NCBI RefSeq assembly: GCF_008729015.1
Contig: NZ_RKSM01000001.1
Span: 682,001 to 746,000 of the forward strand
Direction: 5' to 3'
Origin: Haloarcula sp. CBA1129
GTDB lineage: Archaea; Halobacteriota; Halobacteria; Halobacteriales; Haloarculaceae
DNA length: 64,000 bases
Positions 16,645-24,966 of the stretch are shown here, piece after piece. Position 1 is the stretch's first letter. Every line of letters starts with the position of its first letter. Below the pieces are notes generated by a model. That model was given only the letters and a program-made list of their open reading frames with translations, did not search any database and was not told where the DNA came from. The translations under genes were made by a program, and so were the position numbers.

Positions 16645-18419
16645 CTGCACCGAACGTCAACACGCTGTGGGCGGAGACGCTCGTAGCCGAACTCGCCGCG
16701 GGCGGCGTTGACGCAGTCTGCCTCTCGCCGGGCAGTCGCTCGACGCCGCTAACGGTGGCTTTCGCCGAACACCCCGAAATCAAGGTGTTTTCCCATCTCG
16801 ACGAGCGGTCGGCGGCCTTCTTTGCGCTGGGACGCGCCCGCCGGACCGGCAAGCCGACGCCGCTGGTCTGCACGTCGGGGACGGCGGCAGCGAACTATCA
16901 CCCGGCGGTCATCGAAGCGAACCAGTCGGGCGTTCCGCTGCTCGTGCTGACGGCGGACCGACCGCCCGAGCTCATCGACAGCGGGGCGAACCAGACTGTC
17001 GACCAAGAGAAGCTGTACGGCGACGCCGTCCGCTGGTATCGAGATATGCCCGAGCCCGAGGCTGAGCCACGGAAGATACGAATGCTGCGAACCACCGCGG
17101 CCCGCGCCCTCGCAGAGAGTACCGGAGCCGACCCGGGCCCGGTCCACCTGAACTGTCGGTTCCGGAAGCCGCTGGAGCCGACGCCGGTGCCCGAGGACGA
17201 CCCGGCGGGCGTTTCGGCCGACTGGGCGGGCGGCGACGATGCGGCCGAGGCTGGCCGAGACGGACCGTTCGTCACGACGAGTGAGGGCGTGGTCACGCCG
17301 GACGAACAGACAGTGCACCGTGTTCGAGAGTCGCTTCGGGCCGCTGAACGGGGACTCATCGTCACTGGGCCGGCCGACCGGGGGCTCGGTGCCGAGTCGC
17401 TGGAGCGGCTGGCGTCGAAGACTGGCTTTCCCGTCCTCGCGGACCCGCTCTCTGACATGCGGTTCGGCCCGCACGTCGACAGCCTCGACGTGCCGGTCTG
17501 TGGCGGCTACGACGGCTATCTCGGACGCGAGAGCGTCGACGAGTGGGGTGACCCCGATGTCGTCGTCCGATTCGGCGCGTCGCCGACCTCGAAGCCGCTG
17601 CGGCGCTACCTCCGGGACGCCGACTGCCAGCAGTTCCTCGTCGACCCGGCCGGCGGCTGGTCGGAGGCCGAGTTCACGGCAACAGACCTACTCGTTGCCG
17701 ACCCCGACGCCACTGCCGACGCGCTCGCTGCGGAGCCGCTGGACGGTATCGCGGCGTCGTGGCGCGAGCAGTTCGCCACGGCGGAGCAGGCGCACTGGGA
17801 CGCCGTTGCCGAAACCGTCGCCGACACTTACTGGGAGGGCGGCGTTCTCGCGGACGTGGCGGCGCTGGCCCCCGATCCAGCCACGCTGTTTGTCTCGAAC
17901 AGCATGCCGATACGGGACATGGACCGGTTCGGCCGACCCCGCGACGCCGATCTGACCGTGCTGGGTAACCGCGGAGCCAGCGGCATCGATGGCATCACCT
18001 CGACGGCGCTCGGGGCCGGCAGCGCGACGACGGACCCGCTCGTGCTCGTCACCGGTGACTTGGCGTACTACCATGACATGAACGGCCTGCTCGCCCTCGG
18101 TCGCTGTGCCGTGGACGCGACGGTCGTCCTACTCAACAACGACGGCGGCGGCATCTTCCACATGCTGCCCATCGAGGATCACCCCACCTTCGAGGACCAG
18201 TTCCGGACGCCACACGGGCTCGACTTCGAGCCGACCGAGGCGCTCTATTCGCTGGAGTTCGAGCGGGTAGCCGACCGTCGGCAGTTCCGCGAGCGGTTCG
18301 CCGAGTCAGTCCGGACCGATGGGACGCAGGTCATCGAGGTCCGGTTCGACGCGGGCGACAGCCACGCGGTCAGAGAGCGGCTTGCCGAACAGGTCGCGGC
18401 ATCCCTCGCCGGCGACTGA
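16641..18419 (+). CDS. menD: MenD, SEPHCHC synthase (thiamine diphosphate enzyme)
   Basis: A 592-residue TPP-dependent enzyme that condenses 2-oxoglutarate with isochorismate. N-terminal CLSPGSRSTPLTVAFAEHP (~28-46) is the MenD signature. SHLDERSAAFFALG and CTSGTAAANYHPAVIEA follow. The TPP-binding region runs from GNRGASGIDG through VTGDLAYYHDMNGLL to LLNNDGGGIFHMLP (~443-512). Translationally coupled to menF (ATGA). Full length, no anomalies. Confidence 0.95.
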   Translation: MTAPNVNTLWAETLVAELAAGGVDAVCLSPGSRSTPLTVAFAEHPEIKVFSHLDERSAAFFALGRARRTGKPTPLVCTSGTAAANYHPAVIEANQSGVPLLVLTADRPPELIDSGANQTVDQEKLYGDAVRWYRDMPEPEAEPRKIRMLRTTAARALAESTGADPGPVHLNCRFRKPLEPTPVPEDDPAGVSADWAGGDDAAEAGRDGPFVTTSEGVVTPDEQTVHRVRESLRAAERGLIVTGPADRGLGAESLERLASKTGFPVLADPLSDMRFGPHVDSLDVPVCGGYDGYLGRESVDEWGDPDVVVRFGASPTSKPLRRYLRDADCQQFLVDPAGGWSEAEFTATDLLVADPDATADALAAEPLDGIAASWREQFATAEQAHWDAVAETVADTYWEGGVLADVAALAPDPATLFVSNSMPIRDMDRFGRPRDADLTVLGNRGASGIDGITSTALGAGSATTDPLVLVTGDLAYYHDMNGLLALGRCAVDATVVLLNNDGGGIFHMLPIEDHPTFEDQFRTPHGLDFEPTEALYSLEFERVADRRQFRERFAESVRTDGTQVIEVRFDAGDSHAVRERLAEQVAASLAGD

Positions 18420-18422
18420 TTT

Positions 18423-19376
18423 TCAGAGCCGCAACACGGACGCTGTCAGCAGCGACAGTCCGAACGGGAGCCACGTCCCTGACAGTGCCAGCGCCCCGAT
18501 GAGCGAGAACGCACTGATATTCAGCGTGACCAGTAGCACCGTTGTTGTCAGGCTCCAGCTCCCGAACACCATAATCGCGATAGTGGGCTCGGACTGGAGG
18601 TAACCGACCATGAAGAGCGTACAGACACCGATTGTCAGGTTGACCCACAACGGGAACGCCGGCAGCAGCGCGCTGAACAGCATCACCGGGTAGAGGGCGA
18701 ACGTGATGGCAAACAGCGTCAGCCCCCGGTTGGTCGGCATCTCCAAGAGCGGCCCGCGGGATGGGGTGTCGGTCTGGCGGACGGAGTACGTGGACGACGA
18801 ACTCCAAGTGGCCCCGCTGCCGGCGGTGTCGCTGAAGCCGCTGGTCGCGGTGGTGTCCGAGTGCCGGGTCGACGCTGATTTTGACGCAGTTGCCGTCCCG
18901 CTGGTCGCGCCGGCCGACTGACCGGTGCTCGAAGAGGTATCGGCGTCGGCAGTCGAGCGCTGCTGTCTGTCCTCGGTGACGCGCTCTCTGGCGGCCCGTT
19001 CGCGTCGCGCTCGTTCCCGGGCGTTGGTCTGAGATGTGCGGGAGTCAGCGCTCGATTCGGTCCGGTCGGTAGCCGAAGCAGACTCCTCATAGCCTGCGCG
19101 CCGCGCCGCTTCGGCCGCGTCACTGTCGCCGTCGTCCGCTATATTACTCCCGCTCGCGACGTAGGCGTCGTGTCCCACCCGGTCGTACCGCGCCCGCTCG
19201 GCCTCGTCGGTGAGTACGTCGCGGGCCTCGATGAGTCGCTGTGTGGCCTCGCCGGCGTCGGCCGCGTCGCTCACGTCTGGATGGGTCTCTTTCAGTTGCT
19301 CCCGATAGGCCGCCTCGATTGCCGCCGTCGAAGCGTCGGTTGAAACGCCCAGTACATCGTAGAAGGTCTCTGTCAT
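18423..19376 (-). CDS. J-domain membrane protein
   Basis: A 317-residue protein with an N-terminal DnaJ domain (residues 3-65; MTETFYDVLGVSTDASTAAI, then the HPD motif in ETHPDVSD). A long Ser/Thr/Ala/Asp-rich linker (~80-200) follows, then about four hydrophobic segments (~218-317). The HPD tripeptide implies it can stimulate an Hsp70 (DnaK). The membrane anchor suggests recruitment of the chaperone to the membrane. It is a membrane J-protein rather than classical DnaJ: Gly/Phe and zinc-finger regions are absent. Its stop codon abuts the end of menD (convergent). Confidence 0.82.
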   Translation of the reverse strand: MTETFYDVLGVSTDASTAAIEAAYREQLKETHPDVSDAADAGEATQRLIEARDVLTDEAERARYDRVGHDAYVASGSNIADDGDSDAAEAARRAGYEESASATDRTESSADSRTSQTNARERARRERAARERVTEDRQQRSTADADTSSSTGQSAGATSGTATASKSASTRHSDTTATSGFSDTAGSGATWSSSSTYSVRQTDTPSRGPLLEMPTNRGLTLFAITFALYPVMLFSALLPAFPLWVNLTIGVCTLFMVGYLQSEPTIAIMVFGSWSLTTTVLLVTLNISAFSLIGALALSGTWLPFGLSLLTASVLRL

Positions 19377-19430
19377 CCGAGACGTAACACCCGTCTCCCA
19401 GTCGGTCCGGCACTGTTCGACCGTCCGTCC

Positions 19431-19751
19431 TCACTCACTCCGACTCGACGCCTCCTCCCCTGTGCCGCGGGGCCGCTGGTGGTCGCCTGCATGGCTATCC
19501 TCGCCGACAGGCGGCCGTGCCTGCCGACGGTCCATCTCTGCACGCTGTTCCATTGCCGTCGCGATGCGCTCTAACGCCCAGAGCAGGCGCAGGAACAGGT
19601 AGAGAATCCAGGGGACCACGCCGACGAGAATTCCTAGGAGGACCTGTTGCACGATAATCAGACTGTACAGCACGATAGCGACCGAGAGGACCGCGAGGGC
19701 CGCCTTCGCCGCGCGGCGGGTCTGCGTGGAGGGCATCGCTAGTCGGTTCAT
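19431..19751 (-). CDS. Small membrane protein, unknown function
   Basis: A 106-residue protein with one long or two short hydrophobic segments (~17-60, AALAVLSVAIVLYSLIIVQQ and a following GILVGVVPWILYLFLRLLW) and a polar, charged C-terminus (Arg/Pro/Glu-rich). It lies 54 bp upstream of, and in the same direction as, the J-domain gene, so the two may be co-transcribed. The frame is open far upstream but that part is antisense to menB; ATG 19751 is the natural start. Confidence 0.65.
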   Translation of the reverse strand: MNRLAMPSTQTRRAAKAALAVLSVAIVLYSLIIVQQVLLGILVGVVPWILYLFLRLLWALERIATAMEQRAEMDRRQARPPVGEDSHAGDHQRPRGTGEEASSRSE

Positions 19752-19829
19752 GTGCGCGTCACCAAAGCGTTTGCTCTGAAGTGAGCGCGTACGAGGAATC
19801 TTTTTGCGAGGGCCGTCCCGAGCCACGGT

Positions 19830-20783
19830 ATGGTCTCTGAAATATTCGACCCGGAGCGATGGACGGTCATCGACCGGTTCGACTTCGCCGATATCACCTA
19901 TCACCGCTCGACTGACACGGGCGCGGTCCGCATCGCCTTCGACCGACCGGAGAAGCGCAACGCCTTCCGGCCGGAGACAGTCGACGAGCTCGCAACAGCG
20001 CTTGACCACGCCAAGCGACAGACCGATGTGGGCTGTGTCATCCTGACTGGGAACGGCCCGTCGCCGAAAGACGGCGGCTGGGCCTTCTGTTCCGGCGGGG
20101 ATCAGAGCATCCGCGGCGAGAGCGGGTACGAGTACAGCGAGTCGCCCCGCGACTCGGACACAGCGAGCGGGGAGCAGAGCGACCCGCGAGAAACGAGTGA
20201 CGGCGTGACCGACGACGCTCCCGAGAACGTCGGCCGGCTTCACATTCTCGAAGTCCAGCGCCAGATTCGCCACATCCCAAAGCCCGTCGTCGCGGTCGTC
20301 CCGGGGTGGGCCGTCGGCGGCGGCCACTCGCTGCACGTCGTCTGTGACCTCACGCTCGCCAGCGAGGAACACGCGAAATTCCTCCAGACGGACCCCGACG
20401 TGGGAAGTTTCGACGGCGGCTTCGGCTCGGCGTATCTCGCGCGTCAGGTCGGCCAGAAGAAGGCCCGCGAGGTGTTCTTCCTCGGGAAGACCTACGACGC
20501 CGAGGAAGCCGCGGACATGGGGATGGTCAACGACGTGGTGCCCCACGAAGACTTGGAGGACACCGCTATCGAATGGGCCAAACGGATGAATGAGAAGTCA
20601 CCGACGGCGATGCGGATGCTCAAGTACGCGTTCAACCTCGATTCCGACGGGATGGTCGGCCAGCAGGTGTTCGCCGGCGAGGCGACGCGGCTGGCGTACA
20701 TGACCGACGAGGCACAGGAGGGGCGGGACGCGTTCAACGAGGGCCGCAAGCCGGATTTCGACGACGTGCCGTGGCACTACTAA
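19830..20783 (+). CDS. menB: 1,4-dihydroxy-2-naphthoyl-CoA synthase MenB
   Basis: A 317-residue crotonase-superfamily enzyme that cyclises o-succinylbenzoyl-CoA. Family blocks include AFDRPEKRNAFRPETVDEL (~36-54), the MenB-specific FCSGGDQSIRGESGY (~87-101), VPGWAVGGGHSLHVVCDLTL (~157-176) and FDGGFGSAYLARQVGQKKAREVFF. An acidic Ser/Asp/Glu insertion (~103-133) is typical of halophilic homologues. It lies between menF-menD and menE-menC-menA. CTTTTTGCG at about 19801 may be the promoter element. Confidence 0.93.
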   Translation: MVSEIFDPERWTVIDRFDFADITYHRSTDTGAVRIAFDRPEKRNAFRPETVDELATALDHAKRQTDVGCVILTGNGPSPKDGGWAFCSGGDQSIRGESGYEYSESPRDSDTASGEQSDPRETSDGVTDDAPENVGRLHILEVQRQIRHIPKPVVAVVPGWAVGGGHSLHVVCDLTLASEEHAKFLQTDPDVGSFDGGFGSAYLARQVGQKKAREVFFLGKTYDAEEAADMGMVNDVVPHEDLEDTAIEWAKRMNEKSPTAMRMLKYAFNLDSDGMVGQQVFAGEATRLAYMTDEAQEGRDAFNEGRKPDFDDVPWHY

Positions 20784-20868
20784 GCGGGCAGAGCAGTACC
20801 ATCGCGTGTTGCCCACGGTCCTACCGGCTGACCATGTCGGAGCGACCAAGCGCAGCTCAGCGCCGGCC

Positions 20869-22140
20869 GTGAAAGCGAAGTGTTTTAAATTATTAGGCCA
20901 ACCTAAAACCGCGTCCAACGACGAAACGACACGCAAGGGCCCGACGCGGCGCGAGGCGATTACGTACGGCGGCGCGGTCATCGGCGGGGGTCTGTTCGCG
21001 GGCTGTTCAGGCCAGTCGACCGACGATTCGACGCCGACGGGCGAGACAGCGACAGACGCGGAACAGACGGAGCCGGTGACTTCGACGCCGGCGTCCGACT
21101 ACACGACGGACCTGTTGCCGGTCGGGACGGTTCGTCTCGACGACTCGCCTGAGAACGTCCTCACGCACTTCCCGTGGTTTGCAGACATGGCGAGCGCACT
21201 CGGTCGCGGGGAGAGCATCAACAACGTCTGGTGGGACGGAACTGCGTCAACGCTCGAGTACTTCACCGCCGGGATGGACGGCTTCGATATCGCGTGGGCG
21301 GACAGGACGGCGTCGTACGGCTTCTCGAAGGAGCAACTGTACGAACTCGACAGCGACCTACATCTCGTCGATCCGGCGTGGCTGTCGACACAAGACAACT
21401 GGAACCAGAGCGACATCAACGAGGTCGCGGACAACATCAGCCCGTGGCTCGGTAATTACTACAGCAGTTTCCACGCGACGCCGCCGGAGGGGTGGGCCGA
21501 CACGTACCAGTACTACACCCTCTGGGAACTGTTCGACCGTGTCGCGTCGCTGTACGGTGAACGGTCCCGCTACGAGATGCTGGCGTCGGTCCACGACGAC
21601 CTGCTCGGGACTATCGAGGCCGAACTCCCGCCGGAGTCGGAGCGACCGACGGTAGCTTTCCTCTCCATTTCGACCGACCTGTCCTCGATATACCTGCTCC
21701 GACTGAACGCGCCCGGGTACTTCAATTCCCACACCCGACCGCTCGGTGCCGTCGACGCCTTCGGCGGCGAGAAGTGGGAGGGCGCGTTCAAACAGGTCGA
21801 CATGGAGGCGCTGCTAGAGGCCGACCCGGATGCGATACTCGCGCTCTGGACCGTCACGGACGCCGTCGACTTCGAGCAGATGACACAGAACCTCAAAGAC
21901 GACCCCGTCGGCGGCGACCTGTCGGCAGTCCGGAATGACCGCGTGTACGCGCAGGGAACCCGCTGGCAGGGGCCGCTAATGAACCTCTTCCAGCTTGAGA
22001 TGACAGCCAAGCAGTTGTATCCCGAGCAGTTCGGCGCGTGGCCGGGCTACGAGAACGGCGATTCCTACCCCGAGTTCGAGCCGGCGGACCAGCTGTTCGA
22101 CCACCGGCGAGTGGCTGAGACCATCCGGACCGACGGGTAG
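20869..22140 (+). CDS. Iron-type ABC transporter substrate-binding lipoprotein (start codon uncertain)
   Basis: A binding protein of the FepB/BtuF (PBP type III) kind. It has a twin-arginine motif TRREAITYGG, lipobox GLFAGC, a Thr-rich linker, then a binding domain with VGTVRLDDSPENVLTHFPWF. The listed start (GTG 20869) is the first standard in-frame start codon before the signal. However, a TATA-like TTTTAAAT (20883-20890) and a DtxR-like palindrome (20893-20906) lie inside this frame. The spacing points to a leaderless start at 20911, where the codon is GCG (GCG TCC AAC GAC). No ATG, GTG or TTG occurs between the operator and the signal peptide. Function as an iron or corrinoid binding protein is inferred. 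No permease is adjacent. Confidence 0.75.
   Translation: MKAKCFKLLGQPKTASNDETTRKGPTRREAITYGGAVIGGGLFAGCSGQSTDDSTPTGETATDAEQTEPVTSTPASDYTTDLLPVGTVRLDDSPENVLTHFPWFADMASALGRGESINNVWWDGTASTLEYFTAGMDGFDIAWADRTASYGFSKEQLYELDSDLHLVDPAWLSTQDNWNQSDINEVADNISPWLGNYYSSFHATPPEGWADTYQYYTLWELFDRVASLYGERSRYEMLASVHDDLLGTIEAELPPESERPTVAFLSISTDLSSIYLLRLNAPGYFNSHTRPLGAVDAFGGEKWEGAFKQVDMEALLEADPDAILALWTVTDAVDFEQMTQNLKDDPVGGDLSAVRNDRVYAQGTRWQGPLMNLFQLEMTAKQLYPEQFGAWPGYENGDSYPEFEPADQLFDHRRVAETIRTDG
20883..20890 (+). promoter_or_regulatory. TATA-like box before the iron-type binding protein
   Basis: TTTTAAAT lies immediately upstream of the DtxR-like palindrome. A start 26-28 bp downstream would fall at about 20911. 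Confidence 0.55.
20893..20906 (+). promoter_or_regulatory. DtxR/IdeR-like operator
   Basis: TTAGGCCAACCTAA is a perfect inverted repeat of TTAGG and CCTAA around a 4-bp centre. These half-sites match the known metal-dependent DtxR-family operators. It sits directly after the TATA-like box, where a repressor would block TFB/polymerase entry. The position before an iron-type binding protein supports iron-dependent repression. Confidence 0.65.
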
Positions 22141-22230
22141 TGACCAGTTACGACGAAACTCCGCTGTGCTTCCACTGCCAGCTTTGACCCATCCGGCGAG
22201 GGTGCTGTGGGCGGACAGGTCGCCGGGTGC

Positions 22231-22581
22231 TCAGTCCTCGTACGCCAGCGTCATGACCCACTGCGAGAAGGTGTCGTCGTGGGGGTCGACCTCTTCGTCG
22301 CCGATAAAGGGCGAGAGCTGGTCACCGGCCATCAGGAGTGAGAAGTCGAGGTCGCGGGCCGCAGGCGTCAGGTAGTACGTGTTGTGCCCCTCGTACACCG
22401 TCTCCTCACGCTGGATGAGGTCCTTCTCGAACAGAGACTCGACGATGCGACTCCCCTTTCGCGAGGAGACGTCGAGTTCTTTCCAGAAGTCGCTCTGGTG
22501 GATGCCACCGGACTCACGAATCAGTTCGAGCCCGGCCCGCTCGCCGTCAGAAAGGTCCGCCTCCGACGCTGCTGAACTCAT
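22231..22581 (-). CDS. Winged-helix transcriptional regulator
   Basis: A 116-residue protein. Residues 10-72 form a winged helix (LSDGERAGLELIRESGGIHQ, recognition region ELDVSSRKGSRIVESLFEKD, wing YEGHNTYYL). The C-terminal half (DQLSPFIGDEEVDPHDD) is acidic. ATTTAAG on the minus strand (plus 22610-22616) lies about 30 bp before ATG 22581, a leaderless arrangement. It sits between the iron-type binding protein (convergent) and the NRDE gene. No target is evident. Confidence 0.75.
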   Translation of the reverse strand: MSSAASEADLSDGERAGLELIRESGGIHQSDFWKELDVSSRKGSRIVESLFEKDLIQREETVYEGHNTYYLTPAARDLDFSLLMAGDQLSPFIGDEEVDPHDDTFSQWVMTLAYED

Positions 22582-22608
22582 GTATTGTGTACACCGTGAG
22601 ACGGCCGC

Positions 22609-23346
22609 TTAAATCTGACCTTCGACCGGGCGGTAGGGCGTCCGGCATGGCGGCCCGTCCGCGTACTGATACTCGTGGTCAGCACCCAGCGTGATGAGCG
22701 ATGACGACCGCGTGCCGAAGCCGTTGCCGTGGACGCAGACGCCGTACTCGTGATCGCTGATGGTATCGCCAGCGCGGTCGATCCACTCGTCGGCGGCTTC
22801 GCCGGGCTCCGGAGCAAGTACCTCGTGTAGCCGTGTCGCGTTTGTCGCTTGCTCCTCGCCGGCATCGGGCCGATGGGCGGGAATCCGATAGTCGCCGTCC
22901 GCACCGACGTTGACGACGACGTGAACGCCGGGCTTGAAGTTCTGGACCGCGAGCTGACCGTCCCATTCCAGCAGGACGGCGGCGTTTTCGTCGGCCAGCA
23001 GGAGATTGAACCCCTCGTACTCGGCCGCTCTAGTTGCTTGCTCGACGGCGCGAGCGGCGGACTCCGCGCTCTCGTGACTCAACGCGTCCCGGACGAGCAA
23101 GCCGCGCGAGCGGTCGCCGGCCAGTTCGGCGTCGACCCAGCGGTTCGTCACCGCCGCCAGCAGGCCGTGCTCGTTGTAGCCGATCCACGTCCCGTCGGCC
23201 TCCTCGTCTGCCGGTGCCACGACGCGACTCCCCCAGTGGCGCTGTTGTGGCGACTGCGACGGCCGGTCGAGTCGCTCGTCACGGTTCGCCGCGACCGCGA
23301 CCGGCGTGCCGTCGAAGACCTGCCACGCGAGGACGATTGTACACAC
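22609..23346 (-). CDS. NRDE (TANGO2-like) family protein
   Basis: A 245-residue protein starting MCTIVLAWQVFDGTPVAVAA and carrying NRDERLDRP (~22-30), the Asn-Arg-Asp-Glu signature that names the family. The initial Met-Cys places a potentially N-terminal nucleophile cysteine at position 2, as in Ntn hydrolases. The GTG start at 23346 is forced by the MC start. Biochemical role is unsettled; the eukaryotic homologue is linked to lipid or heme handling. Confidence 0.85.
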   Translation of the reverse strand: MCTIVLAWQVFDGTPVAVAANRDERLDRPSQSPQQRHWGSRVVAPADEEADGTWIGYNEHGLLAAVTNRWVDAELAGDRSRGLLVRDALSHESAESAARAVEQATRAAEYEGFNLLLADENAAVLLEWDGQLAVQNFKPGVHVVVNVGADGDYRIPAHRPDAGEEQATNATRLHEVLAPEPGEAADEWIDRAGDTISDHEYGVCVHGNGFGTRSSSLITLGADHEYQYADGPPCRTPYRPVEGQI

Positions 23347-23397
23347 GGGTCCCAGTACGCTGCGGACGTAGAAAACCGCTTGGCTCCGCTCGTTGCG

Positions 23398-24966
23398 CTA
23401 TCGGGTCGCTTCGCTCGACCTGCCATCGCCCGTTCCGGTATCGGCAGCGAGTAGCGACCGGACGGCGGTTCGGTCGACGGTTCCGGAGGCCGTCCGCGGC
23501 AGCGCGTCGGCGACCTGAACCGTTTTCGGGACCTCGTAGGCGGCGAGCCGTTCGGCACAGTGGTCTCGAACCGTTCCGGGCAAGACCTCACCAACGACCA
23601 GTGCCGCGACGCGCTGCCCCCACTCCGGGTCCTGCACTCCGACTACGGCCGCGTCAGCAACGTCTGGATGGTCGCGAATCGCCGCTGTGACTGTACTCGC
23701 GTCGACGTTTTCCCCGCCGGTCACAATCTGGTCGTCGACGCGGCCCTCCACCCAGAGGTGACCATCCGCGTCCCGATAGCCCACGTCACCGGTCCTGAAC
23801 CCGTGGTCGCCGAACGCGTCACCGTCTCCGGTCAGATACCCCGGTGTCACCGTGGGGCCATCGACGACGATCTCGCCGTGTTCGCCGGGGTCGCACGGCT
23901 CACCGTCAGCGACGACCGTTACGTCGGTAAACACGAGCGGCTGGCCGACGGTGCCGGACCGCTCAAACGCGGTCTCGGGTCGCGCCGTCGCTATCTGTGA
24001 CGCCGTCTCGGTCATTCCATAGGTAGGACACACTGGCACACCGTGCTCCTGACACCGCTCGACGAGCGACTCGCTGGCCGGGCCGCCACCGAGCAGGACG
24101 AAGCGAAGCGAGGCTGGCGGTTCCCAGCCCGCATCCAGCAGCCGCGAGAGCATCGTCGGCACCAGTGAGACGCCCGTCACCGACCGGTCGGCGATGACTT
24201 GTTGTGTTGTCTCGGCGTCGAACGACCGCTGGACGACGACTGCGGTGCCGTACAGCGCGCTCCGGACGAACGGGGCCAGCCCGCCCATGTGATACGTGGG
24301 TAGACACACCAGCCAGCGATCCGTAGGAAGGACGCCGAGGCGGTAGGAGGACGCGATGGCGCTGGCGACGAGATTGCCGACGGTTAGCTGGACGCCCTTC
24401 GGCTCGCTGGTCGTCCCCGAGGTGAAGATAACGAGCTGTGTGTCCGTCCGGGAGAGGGTCGCTGGAGTCACATCTGTGGCTGTCTCGTCGGCCGGCACGT
24501 CCGTCGCTGCCTCGTCGGCCGTAACGTTCGCGGCTGCCTCGTCAGCTACACCGGTGCCGGGCAAGTCCCCGTCGACAGAAACGACGGGACAGCCGTCGAG
24601 GTCCGCTGCCAGTGACGCAGTGCCGTCGCCACAGACGAGGAGGTCGGCGTCGAGCGACGACAGCTGTGTTTGGATCGTCTCCGCGTCGAGTTCGACGTTC
24701 AGCGGTGCCAGCGTCGCTCCCTGTCGCATCGCCGCGAACAGGAGCGTCCCGACCGCCGGCCGAGTCGGCAGGAGCGTCGCGATGGTGGCGTCCGGGGCGT
24801 CGGTCCGCCGGTCGAGTTCGGCAGCCACCGCGTCGACAGCGGTATCGAGTTCGCGGTACGTCACTTCTGTCCCCGAATCCGCCGCGACCATCGCCGTTCG
24901 GTCTGGCGTCGTGGCGGCACGGTGGGTGACGAGGTCCGTTGTCGGCCAGTCGACGGGGTCACGCAT
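23398..24966 (-). CDS. menE: o-Succinylbenzoate-CoA ligase MenE
   Basis: A 522-residue ANL-superfamily adenylate-forming enzyme. The AMP-binding P-loop IFTSGTTSEPKG lies near residues 180-191, PTYGMTETASQIA near 313-325 and FRTGDVGYRDADGHLWVEGR near 392-411, with a conserved C-terminal hinge and Lys region (PRTASGTVDR). It activates o-succinylbenzoate with ATP and CoA. It overlaps the end of menC by 8 bp, so menA-menC-menE is one transcription unit. An unusual acidic tandem repeat (~141-167) is inserted before the P-loop. Confidence 0.92.
   Translation of the reverse strand: MRDPVDWPTTDLVTHRAATTPDRTAMVAADSGTEVTYRELDTAVDAVAAELDRRTDAPDATIATLLPTRPAVGTLLFAAMRQGATLAPLNVELDAETIQTQLSSLDADLLVCGDGTASLAADLDGCPVVSVDGDLPGTGVADEAAANVTADEAATDVPADETATDVTPATLSRTDTQLVIFTSGTTSEPKGVQLTVGNLVASAIASSYRLGVLPTDRWLVCLPTYHMGGLAPFVRSALYGTAVVVQRSFDAETTQQVIADRSVTGVSLVPTMLSRLLDAGWEPPASLRFVLLGGGPASESLVERCQEHGVPVCPTYGMTETASQIATARPETAFERSGTVGQPLVFTDVTVVADGEPCDPGEHGEIVVDGPTVTPGYLTGDGDAFGDHGFRTGDVGYRDADGHLWVEGRVDDQIVTGGENVDASTVTAAIRDHPDVADAAVVGVQDPEWGQRVAALVVGEVLPGTVRDHCAERLAAYEVPKTVQVADALPRTASGTVDRTAVRSLLAADTGTGDGRSSEATR
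24466..24546 (-). repeat. Three tandem 27-bp repeats inside menE
   Basis: Three in-frame copies encode ADEAAANVT, ADEAATDVP and ADETATDVT. The units diverge by a few substitutions only. The position is a surface linker before the ATP-binding loop, so the expansion is likely tolerated. Confidence 0.7.

Noticed and set aside
19752-20546. The upstream part of the minus-strand frame that ends at 19431
   Set aside because: It is antisense to menB and shows no family similarity; the real gene starts at ATG 19751.
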